From Caldifarciminota bacterium (GTDB taxonomy: Bacteria; Hydrothermota; Tepidihabitantia; SM23-42), in the NCBI GenBank assembly GCA_023128195.1, contig JAGMEL010000294.1:1-5605 (forward strand): DNA of 5,605 bases, read 5' to 3'. Position 1 is the first letter of the stretch, and each line of letters starts with the position of its first letter. The notes beneath the pieces were generated by a model, which saw nothing but the letters and a program-made list of their open reading frames with translations, was not told where the DNA came from and searched no databases. This document shows, piece after piece, positions 1 through 4,878 of the stretch. A program made the position numbers and the translations under genes.

Positions 1-504
1 CTGGATCTAAAGAATCGACGTGATTTCTTAATATCGTGGCTTCTTGCTGGCGTATCGTTTCATTATTTGATCCTTGTGCTGACTTGAAGTGGACTGAAAA
101 GATATAAAATTCTCTTTGTGAATCAATAATTTTTAATCTGTATTCAGCAATGTCTCTGATTGGCGTTGGTAAGTATTGGCTGGATAAATATTCTACCTTA
201 TTACTGCGATAAAACAGGGCATTATCTGTGTCTGGACCATCATTAAAAGGCACGACCTCAAATAGGTTTTCCTGGTAGTTCATAACAGAATCGATGAATA
301 AATCTATTCCTTCCTGACTCTGCATTTCCTGAACCACTAAAATATCAGGGTATTCGAAATCAATAATCTTACGAAAATCATCGATCCTTTGCATACCGAT
401 TGCATCAGGAAAATTGAGGATGTTGTAGGTAACAATCTTGATTGTTTCGGCATTAGATGAAGCAATAAAAATGAAAAAAAATAAATGTAACAAGATATGC
501 GCAT
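1..504 (-). CDS. Secreted endonuclease/exonuclease/phosphatase (EEP) family protein, C-terminus cut by window edge, apparent -1 frameshift in signal peptide
   Basis: The reading frame entering from the left edge translates as an EEP-fold metal-dependent hydrolase, a family that includes DNase I-like nucleases and phosphodiesterases. Numbering from the frameshift-corrected start, visible motifs are IKIVTYNILNF (about 22-32, metal-site Asn29), PDILVVQEM (53-61, probable catalytic Glu60), DTDNALFYRSN (92-102) and FYIFSVHFKS (133-142). The distal GDxN and SDH motifs would lie beyond base 1. The best start is ATG at 504: an AGGTGG Shine-Dalgarno site (513-518) sits 8 nt upstream. That ATG is in another frame and stops after 55 residues (TAG at 337-339). 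A -1 shift in the T8 run at 474-481 joins it to the nuclease frame and gives a plausible signal peptide, MRISCYIYFFFIFIASSNA, then ETIK. An in-frame TTG at 493 is an alternative start, but it lies 19 nt from the Shine-Dalgarno site and lacks a basic N-terminus. Substrate is unknown. The gene probably follows pdaD in one transcript, since the 89-bp gap shows no terminator. Confidence 0.75.
474..481 (-). other. T8 homopolymer forming a U UUU UUU slippery heptamer
   Basis: Read on the minus strand in the ATG-504 frame, bases 481-475 form the heptamer T TTT TTT, matching the X XXY YYZ pattern of -1 ribosomal frameshift sites. Slipping back one base after the second TTT continues as TTC ATT TTT ATT GCT, which is the nuclease frame. 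One extra T in the tract would have the same effect. A programmed shift, phase-variable slippage and an indel sequencing error are all possible, and the sequence cannot separate them. Confidence 0.4.
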
Positions 505-593
505 ATTTTTTTCCACCTAAGACTATGTTCAAATTGGGATTATTATGCTTTTTGAATGTATTTATATATAGATCACTAAACTTGATAGGAAAA

Positions 594-1139
594 CTATGGT
601 ATAAATACAGTAGCGGCAATAACAGTTGTCCACAGACCGTACTTATCGCCTATTGCAGTTTGGGTCGTATTCGTTGTCCTGACAATTTTAGTTGAGATCT
701 TCCATAACTCTTTTCTTTCATCATAGCTCGTATCTGGATCAAAAGATACACCTAGCGTTGTTGCTAACATCTGGGCTGCTAAATCCTCTGCTTTATCACC
801 CGTTTTGATTTCAGTTTCGCCGTATGAGTGATATTCTGATAGATAACCATATTGATTTCGGTCCTTTGGTATTGCAACACCTATTGCTGCGGCAATCAGA
901 CGGTGGGGTTCATTGGTGCTACATTCTGCCATTACTGCATAAACTATTTCTCCTGGTGATAGATAATGGAGTCCTTTTGATTTTGAAAGAACCTGTGCTC
1001 CTGGAGGTAGAATACTTGAACATCGCACAATATTAAATGAAGCTATGCCAGCATTCCTAAGAGCTGCCTCAAAACTCACTAATTTTTCTTTATGTTTGCC
1101 AACACCTTTTGTTAAAAATATTTTCTTTGGTACTTGCAT
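594..1139 (-). CDS. pdaD: Pyruvoyl-dependent arginine decarboxylase
   Basis: The 181-residue protein matches the small pyruvoyl-dependent arginine decarboxylase family, which converts arginine to agmatine plus CO2, the first step of the agmatine route to polyamines. The proenzyme self-cleaves between two serines to give a beta chain and an alpha chain whose N-terminal Ser becomes the pyruvoyl cofactor. Here the pair is Ser41-Ser42 in NIVRCSSILPPGAQV. Other family stretches are LSPGEIVYAVMAE (60-72), RLIAAAIGVAIPKD (80-93), GYLSEYHSYGETE (98-110, likely holding an active-site Glu) and GLWTTVIAATVFIP at the C-terminus. Length is close to the archaeal enzymes (about 165). The ATG at 1139 has an AGAGG site (1145-1149) 5 nt upstream, only a few bases past the 3' end of tRNA-Ala, so it is probably co-transcribed with that tRNA. 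It is not the PLP-dependent SpeA type. Family assignment is strong; in vivo role is inferred. Confidence 0.93.
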   Translation of the reverse strand: MQVPKKIFLTKGVGKHKEKLVSFEAALRNAGIASFNIVRCSSILPPGAQVLSKSKGLHYLSPGEIVYAVMAECSTNEPHRLIAAAIGVAIPKDRNQYGYLSEYHSYGETEIKTGDKAEDLAAQMLATTLGVSFDPDTSYDERKELWKISTKIVRTTNTTQTAIGDKYGLWTTVIAATVFIP

Positions 1140-1151
1140 CTTTATCCTCTA

Positions 1152-1224
1152 TGGAGCAGACCAGAGTCGAACTGGCGGCCTTCTCGCTGCGAACGAGACG
1201 CTCTCCCAACTGAGCTACTGCCCC
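1152..1224 (-). tRNA. tRNA-Ala (anticodon CGC)
   Basis: The 73-nt minus-strand cloverleaf folds cleanly. The acceptor is GGGGCAG with CTGCTCC, including the G3:U70 wobble that marks alanine tRNAs. The D stem is GCTC/GAGC, the anticodon stem TCTCG/CGAGA encloses loop TTCGCAG, and the T arm is GCCAG-TTCGACT-CTGGT. The anticodon CGC reads GCG. The discriminator is A73 and the next genomic bases are TAG, so CCA is not encoded and must be added. The gene lies between gmk (47 bp away) and pdaD (12 bp away), with its own promoter just upstream. Confidence 0.97.
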
Positions 1225-1235
1225 GTATTCCACAG

Positions 1236-1263
1236 ATTATAGCAAAAAAGATTGTAGAGTCAA
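1236..1263 (-). promoter_or_regulatory. Sigma-70-type promoter for tRNA-Ala (and pdaD)
   Basis: On the minus strand TTGACT (1263-1258) and a perfect TATAAT (1241-1236) are separated by 16 bp. The -10 box ends 11 bp before the tRNA 5' end at 1224, so transcription would begin near 1229, a few bases before the mature end. The box sequences and spacing are identical to those in front of tRNA-Gly. It sits in the 47-bp gap after gmk, giving the tRNA and pdaD independence from the upstream operon. Confidence 0.75.
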
Positions 1264-1271
1264 TAAACATC

Positions 1272-1838
1272 TTAACCACCTCCTGCCTCTTTTTTAATAA
1301 TCGATAGTATCTTTTCAATAGTCTGTTCAAGCTCGCGGTTGTCAATGATGTATTTATAGTCATCTTTATGTTTGAATTCCTCGCGTGCATTTGTAAGACG
1401 CTTTCTGATTATTGCATCCTCATCCGTGTTACGTTTTAAGAGCCTTTTTTCCAATTCACGAATATCCGGTGGTATTATAAACAAAAATAATCCATCCGGG
1501 TATAGTTTCATCAAACGTTTTGCACCTTTCACATCCACATCCATTAGGATATGATGCCCTTGTGCTAAATTCTCCTCCAGAAAACGTTTCGGGGTTCCAT
1601 AGAAATTACCATGAACCTCTGCGTATTCGACGAACAGCCCTTTAGCTACCCACTTTTTAAATTCTTTTTCAGCAAGGAATATATACTCTCTGTCATTCTT
1701 CTCCCCTTTTCTTTTGGGTCTCGAGGTCGCTGAAATAGAATAGTGGATGTCTGGACGATTTTCAAGTATTTTTTTACAAATTGTTGTTTTGCCGACGCCT
1801 GACGGCCCTAATATAACAATGAGCTTACCCCTATTCAA
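1272..1838 (-). CDS. gmk: Guanylate kinase (TTG start)
   Basis: Guanylate kinase phosphorylates GMP to GDP with ATP in the cytoplasm, an essential step of purine nucleotide supply. The 188 residues are near the usual bacterial length (about 200). The P-loop GPSGVGKT is at 11-18. The GMP-binding stretch TSRPKRKGE is near 38-46 and EYAEVHGNFYGTP near 71-83. DVDVKGA (about 99-105) corresponds to the usual D-x-DVQGA. The lid and C-terminal signatures IIPPDIRELEKRL, KRNTDEDAI and KRLTNAREE follow. The start is TTG at 1838, which overlaps the yicC stop by 8 bp; an AGG 9 nt upstream is a modest ribosome site, so translational coupling to yicC is likely. The yicC-gmk pairing is common in bacteria; the frequent third partner rpoZ is absent here. 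The C-terminus ends EAGGG, encoded by a purine-rich AGGAGGTGG. Confidence 0.97.
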   Translation of the reverse strand: MNRGKLIVILGPSGVGKTTICKKILENRPDIHYSISATSRPKRKGEKNDREYIFLAEKEFKKWVAKGLFVEYAEVHGNFYGTPKRFLEENLAQGHHILMDVDVKGAKRLMKLYPDGLFLFIIPPDIRELEKRLLKRNTDEDAIIRKRLTNAREEFKHKDDYKYIIDNRELEQTIEKILSIIKKEAGGG

Positions 1839-2706
1839 TATTCTGTACCTGTTCCCTTATTTTTTCGACTTCTTCTTTCATTTGAATAACAGCCTTGCTT
1901 ATCTCAAAGAAATTAGCTTTAACACTAAGTGTATTTGCTTCACGCTGCATTTCCTGGAGTAGAAAATTAAGCTTTCTTCCTGGATGGTCATCATTATCCA
2001 GCGATTCCTTAAAAAGTGAAAGGTGACTATCGAGCCTCTTACATTCTTCGGTTATATCTGAACGGTCAACAGTATACAGTAATTCCCGATATAATTTTTC
2101 TTCATCCAATTCTTTTTTATAATTTTTCATTAAATCAAAGAGGTGATCTTTATAACCCTCATTCCTTTTTGGAATTAATTTCTCAACGCGATGAATATTT
2201 TTTTCTATTACAGCTATAGACTTTTTAATTTCTTTGGCGATATTTTCACCTTCCCTTTTTTTCATTTCCAAAAAAGAATCTATAGCATTTCCTAAAATCG
2301 GTTTAAAATTCTTGTAAACATGCGTAGAATCTGATTGATGCTGACAGAATTTTATCAATCCTGGGATAGGAAGTAAAGTGTTTATATCGATGGTTCCTCT
2401 TATTTTATATTCATCTTTCAATTCATCAACAAGTTTCAAATAGGCTCGTAGTAAAGGTTTATCAACTTCGACTTTGCTCGGTAAAATCTCACGATCCTGT
2501 TGGATAATAACGACAATGTGACCTCTTGAAACCTTCTTTTGAACACATCTTCGAATTTCGTCCTCAAATGGTAAAAATCCATTGGGACATTTTACAGAAA
2601 TTTCCAGAAAGCGATGATTATAAGATTTTATTTCAACATCAAAATTAATAGGTGGATCTTTTATCGCACCACTTGCACGACCCATTCCAGTCATACTGTA
2701 GGGCAT
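1831..2706 (-). CDS. yicC: YicC/YloC family endoribonuclease
   Basis: The 291-residue protein has the typical length and all the hallmarks of the family: N-terminal YSMTGMGRASG (3-13), KSYNHRFLEIS (27-37), the middle MKKREGENI (148-156), and the C-terminal domain with RSDITEECKRLDSHL (215-229), GRKLNFLLQEMQREANTL (243-260) and the final EKIREQVQNIE. E. coli YicC is reported to act as an endoribonuclease promoting decay of the sRNA RyhB. Its role in this organism is inferred from family membership only. The ATG at 2706 follows the dtd stop codon directly with no gap, and a GGAGG inside the dtd 3' end lies 5 nt upstream, so it is coupled to dtd. Its own 3' end overlaps gmk. Confidence 0.95.
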   Translation of the reverse strand: MPYSMTGMGRASGAIKDPPINFDVEIKSYNHRFLEISVKCPNGFLPFEDEIRRCVQKKVSRGHIVVIIQQDREILPSKVEVDKPLLRAYLKLVDELKDEYKIRGTIDINTLLPIPGLIKFCQHQSDSTHVYKNFKPILGNAIDSFLEMKKREGENIAKEIKKSIAVIEKNIHRVEKLIPKRNEGYKDHLFDLMKNYKKELDEEKLYRELLYTVDRSDITEECKRLDSHLSLFKESLDNDDHPGRKLNFLLQEMQREANTLSVKANFFEISKAVIQMKEEVEKIREQVQNIE

Positions 2707-3144
2707 CTATTCCTCCATGATTATTGTTACCGGACCTCTATTTTCTAATGAAACGAGCATTCGTTCACCAAAGATTCCGCCTTTTGTTGGGATACCTAAG
2801 CCATTGAGTGTTGAAATGAAATATTCGTATAGCTTCTTTGCATTTACTGGTTCTTCTGCATCAGTAAAAGAAGGCCTTCTTCCATGCGAAGTATCAGCCA
2901 ATAAAGTAAATTGAGAAACTACAAGTGCGTTACCCTGTACATCCTTAATAGAAAAATTAAATTGTCCATTGCTATCTTCAAATATACGCAAATTAGCACA
3001 CTTTTCAGCCAACTCTTTTGCATGGTTTTCTTTATCGCCCTTTTTAATTCCGATCAGAATCATTAATCCATTTCCAATTTCTGATACTAACTTATCTTTC
3101 ACAGTAACATGTGCTTTTGAAACTCTTTGAATAACAGCTTTCAT
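2707..3144 (-). CDS. dtd: D-aminoacyl-tRNA deacylase
   Basis: DTD hydrolyses D-amino acids (for example D-Tyr) and mischarged glycine from tRNA, recycling tRNA and guarding chirality in translation. The protein has the standard length (145 residues) and starts MKAVIQRVSKAHV like the family. The SQFTL motif is at 77-81 with the active-site Thr80, followed by GRRPSF (88-93). The NRGPVT motif at 135-140 supplies the Gly-cisPro pair (Gly137-Pro138) that excludes L-aminoacyl substrates. It is an adaptor-free cytoplasmic dimer in known cases. No alternative ATG, GTG or TTG lies near the upstream Shine-Dalgarno site, so ATG at 3144 is firm even though that site is 27 nt away across a hairpin. It is first in the dtd-yicC-gmk cluster, 48 bp after the DJ-1-like gene. 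Confidence 0.96.
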   Translation of the reverse strand: MKAVIQRVSKAHVTVKDKLVSEIGNGLMILIGIKKGDKENHAKELAEKCANLRIFEDSNGQFNFSIKDVQGNALVVSQFTLLADTSHGRRPSFTDAEEPVNAKKLYEYFISTLNGLGIPTKGGIFGERMLVSLENRGPVTIIMEE

Positions 3145-3179
3145 AATGTTAGTGCGAGATAAATCTCGCTTCTCCTTTT
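3145..3179 (-). promoter_or_regulatory. dtd translation-initiation region with hairpin between Shine-Dalgarno site and ATG
   Basis: On the minus strand a strong AAAAGGAGA (3179-3171) is followed by GCGAGAT-TT-ATCTCGC (3169-3154), a perfect 7-bp inverted repeat that folds realistically as 6 bp with a TTTA loop. After it come 9 nt (ACTAACATT) and the ATG. Linearly the GGAG is 27 nt from the start, too far; with the stem formed, the effective distance is about 11 nt. No U-tract follows, so it is not a rho-independent terminator. Confidence 0.5.
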
Positions 3180-3192
3180 ATTAGTAAAGATA

Positions 3193-3801
3193 TCATTGCT
3201 TTAGTGTATTTAATATCGTCGTGGCAAAATCCTTGGATGCTTTGGGATTTGAACCAGTAATAATATTGCCGCTTATTTCCACATCAGAGCCTGTATAACT
3301 TGCACCGTATTTTTCAATGTCGTTCTTAGATGTTGGATAAACAGTCGCTTTAATATTCTTTAATATTCCGGCACGGGCAAGGACAACTGGCGCAATACAG
3401 ATTGCAGCAATAGTTTTTTTTGTATCGTTAAAATTTTGTACTATTTTATGGAGTGTTGTATTATCCCAAAGAACCTGACAACCAGTGCCGCCAATAATAA
3501 TGAGTGCATCAAAACTGTCTGGTCTCACTTGGTCAATCAAAATATCTGGTTTGACTGTCATCCCGAGCATTCCCTTAACAGGTACAGTATCTATTGAGGC
3601 AACAATTACTTTTATCCCTGAATTAGTAAATAGATCATAGGGTTCTTTAAACTCTTCATCACGAAAATCTTTTGGAGCGATCACCATTAAAACTGACTTG
3701 GCAATCTGTATTGGCTTTTCTGGGGAAACTACTTGTGTTTGTTCTTCTCCCCCACCACAATATAATACCAAAAGAATTGCCAGAGTAAAAATTTTCTTCA
3801 T
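3193..3801 (-). CDS. Secreted DJ-1/PfpI family protein, possible lipoprotein
   Basis: The 202-residue protein has an N-terminal export signal (MKKIFTLAILLVLYC), a short Gly/Glu/Gln/Pro-rich linker (16-33), and then a full DJ-1/PfpI (class I glutamine amidotransferase-like) domain. SVLMVIAPKDF (36-46) is the first strand, Glu50 lies where the family's conserved Glu is expected, ALIIIGGTG (99-107) is the glycine turn, and AAICIAPVVLARAG (132-145) is the nucleophile elbow with Cys135. The family includes proteases, chaperones and glyoxalase/deglycase enzymes; which activity applies cannot be told. Cys15 could be lipidated, but Tyr at -1 is a poor lipobox, so plain signal peptide or membrane anchoring is possible. 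ATG at 3801 has GGAGG (3806-3810) 4 nt upstream. It lies 95 bp after tRNA-Gly and 48 bp before dtd. Confidence 0.87.
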   Translation of the reverse strand: MKKIFTLAILLVLYCGGGEEQTQVVSPEKPIQIAKSVLMVIAPKDFRDEEFKEPYDLFTNSGIKVIVASIDTVPVKGMLGMTVKPDILIDQVRPDSFDALIIIGGTGCQVLWDNTTLHKIVQNFNDTKKTIAAICIAPVVLARAGILKNIKATVYPTSKNDIEKYGASYTGSDVEISGNIITGSNPKASKDFATTILNTLKQ

Positions 3802-3810
3802 GATTCCTCC

Positions 3811-3896
3811 TTAAACAGATAGTAAATGGGTTAGGGTTTGGAAGCGAGAAAATAAATTTCCAGCATCTATACCCAAACCAATCATCTATCTTTTAA
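3811..3896 (-). promoter_or_regulatory. Structured leader between tRNA-Gly and the DJ-1-like gene
   Basis: The spacer contains nested inverted repeats: 3811-3815 with 3892-3896 (TTAAA/TTTAA), a one-base bulge at 3816, 3817-3822 with 3886-3891 (AGATAG/CTATCT), an internal loop, then 3835-3841 with 3873-3879 (GGTTTGG/CCAAACC) around a 31-nt loop. That is 18 pairs spanning exactly from the base after the tRNA 3' end to the base before the GGAGG site of the next gene. A 5-bp helix, TGGAA 3839-3843 with TTCCA 3858-3862, overlaps the inner stem and excludes it. Function is unknown; tRNA release, translation control or chance are possible. Confidence 0.45.
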
Positions 3897-3968
3897 AGCG
3901 GGAGACGGGACTCGAACCCGCAACCAACGGCTTGGAAGGCCGTGACTCTACCATTGAGCTACCCCCGC
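3897..3968 (-). tRNA. tRNA-Gly (anticodon TCC)
   Basis: The 72-nt minus-strand cloverleaf has acceptor GCGGGGG with CTCCCGC (one G:U), D arm GCTC-AATGGTA-GAGT, anticodon stem ACGGC/GCCGT around loop CTTCCAA, and T arm GCGGG-TTCGAGT-CCCGT. The anticodon TCC reads GGA and GGG. The discriminator is T73, as in bacterial glycine tRNAs, and the following bases are TTA, so CCA is not encoded. It is the first gene after its promoter and is followed by the structured leader and the DJ-1-like gene. Confidence 0.97.
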
Positions 3969-3978
3969 GCACATGAGT

Positions 3979-4006
3979 ATTATATTAAACTATTTTGAAA
4001 AGTCAA
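3979..4006 (-). promoter_or_regulatory. Sigma-70-type promoter for tRNA-Gly and probably the downstream block
   Basis: On the minus strand TTGACT (4006-4001) and a perfect TATAAT (3984-3979) are separated by 16 bp, with the tRNA 5' end 10 bp beyond the -10 box. A start near 3972 is expected. No terminator is visible between the tRNA and the DJ-1-like gene, or between that gene and dtd, so it may drive the whole tRNA-Gly to gmk block. A small dyad, ACAC-ATAGA-GTGT (4009-4021), lies just upstream of the -35 box. Confidence 0.75.
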
Positions 4007-4130
4007 TAACACATAGAGTGTATGAGAAGGCAAAAAGATGGCTAAAAAATAAGATTAATGACTTTTTTAAAACCAGATTTACGTAATAACTCACTTTGGG
4101 CTCCTGGCGAATTATCCGTTATCATTTTTA

Positions 4131-4158
4131 TTGACATACAAAATAAATTGGATAAACT
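4131..4158 (+). promoter_or_regulatory. Candidate promoter for the SIMPL-domain gene
   Basis: A perfect TTGACA (4131-4136) is followed after 16 bp by TAAACT (4153-4158), a 4-of-6 match to TATAAT. Transcription would begin near 4165, right at the AAGGAGG ribosome site (4164-4170), giving an extremely short leader. It points away from the tRNA-Gly promoter, so 3969-4176 is a divergent intergenic region. The weak -10 box keeps confidence moderate. Confidence 0.4.
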
Positions 4159-4176
4159 GTCCCAAGGAGGTAAATT

Positions 4177-4839
4177 ATGCCATTACTACTTATTTTATCG
4201 CTTATTGCTCAGACCGGGAGTCAGATTCATGGAGCCGTACCAAATATCACTATTGATAAACCTGCACTGTCAGTTACTGGACAAGGTAGGGCATCAATTT
4301 CAGTCAAGGCATCAGAATATAAGATTATTTTGTATGCAGACTCCTATGCTGAAGATAAGCAAGAATCAAAAGCAGCTGCTGAATCAATGAGGAAAGCAAT
4401 AATAAAAGCAACAAAAGAACTCGGTGGTAAGGAAAAAGATGTAATTCTTACTAATCTGAATACACTTGAGCCAATTGAAGAAGACCTGTATTTTCGTGTT
4501 GAACAGGACATTCAAATCTGGTTAAAAAATGTGGAAGACATCAATAAAACAAAAGAGAAATATCTATTAATAGACGGTGTCCAGATCGGTTCAGTTATTC
4601 CGGTTATTGGCGAAACGAGTGATTATGTGCCAGCAATTGTAAAGGCGAGAAAAGATGCAATTAAAAATGCGAAATTGGAGGCAAAGGCATTGGCTTCAGA
4701 AATGGATGTTTTGCTTGGAGAACCAATCTATATTACTGAAGATATTATATATCCTACTTATACTGGTTATGAAGCATCAAATGAATCGGAAATCACAGTA
4801 TCAGTGACAATATTTTATGGGATGATTTACAAGAAATAG
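4177..4839 (+). CDS. Secreted SIMPL-domain (DUF541) protein
   Basis: The 220-residue protein starts with a hydrophobic export signal (about residues 1-20, no basic residue) and then shows the DUF541/SIMPL pattern. LSVTGQGRASISVKASEY (31-48) matches the first-strand motif V-x-G-x-G. A helical stretch with AAAESMRKAIIKATKELG (66-83) follows. IVKARKDAIKNAKLEAKALA (154-173) matches the conserved A-x-x-DA-x-x-NA-x-x-KA helix, and ESEITVSVTIFYGM (203-216) is the final strand. Family members are periplasmic or surface proteins (for example the Brucella 26-kDa immunogen and E. coli YggE) of poorly defined function linked to stress tolerance. ATG at 4177 has AAGGAGG 6 nt upstream, which is decisive for the start. 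The ABC transporter ATPase begins 39 bp downstream on the same strand, suggesting an operon. Confidence 0.87.
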   Translation: MPLLLILSLIAQTGSQIHGAVPNITIDKPALSVTGQGRASISVKASEYKIILYADSYAEDKQESKAAAESMRKAIIKATKELGGKEKDVILTNLNTLEPIEEDLYFRVEQDIQIWLKNVEDINKTKEKYLLIDGVQIGSVIPVIGETSDYVPAIVKARKDAIKNAKLEAKALASEMDVLLGEPIYITEDIIYPTYTGYEASNESEITVSVTIFYGMIYKK

Positions 4840-4878
4840 AATTATTGATAACAAAATTCAGAAACGAGAAATCCATAA

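Noticed and set aside
505..593. Gap between pdaD and the nuclease searched for a promoter or terminator
   Set aside because: It is very AT-rich with a CATAAT-like box, but no -35 match at a suitable distance and no GC-rich stem with a T-run, so nothing beyond the AGGTGG ribosome site is claimed.
438..695. Plus-strand open frames opposite the nuclease and pdaD (438-695, 824-1036, 1045-1242)
   Set aside because: They are antisense shadows of pdaD, the nuclease and tRNA-Ala, with no ribosome sites or recognisable domains.
1142..1390. 82-codon minus-strand frame containing SVGRASRSQREG
   Set aside because: That phrase is the usual false translation of a tRNA gene; the rest overlaps the gmk 3' end. 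Only its internal ATG at 1270 with a strong ribosome site is mentioned as a low-interest finding.
1372..2914. Plus-strand open frames opposite gmk, yicC and dtd (1372-1554, 1747-1962, 2016-2219, 2717-2914)
   Set aside because: Each lies entirely or mostly antisense to a well-recognised gene and carries no family signature.
3154..3169. Inverted repeat considered as a terminator after the DJ-1-like gene
   Set aside because: No T-run follows the stem on the transcribed strand and the stem is AT-containing and short; its position between ribosome site and start codon fits a leader element better.
4009..4021. Dyad ACAC-ATAGA-GTGT beside the tRNA-Gly -35 box as an operator
   Set aside because: A 4-bp arm is too short to claim in AT-rich DNA without a second copy or a known regulator.
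4058..4390. 110-codon plus-strand open frame
   Set aside because: It overlaps the SIMPL gene in another frame, has no ribosome site and shows no family features; the SIMPL frame has the AAGGAGG site and clear motifs.
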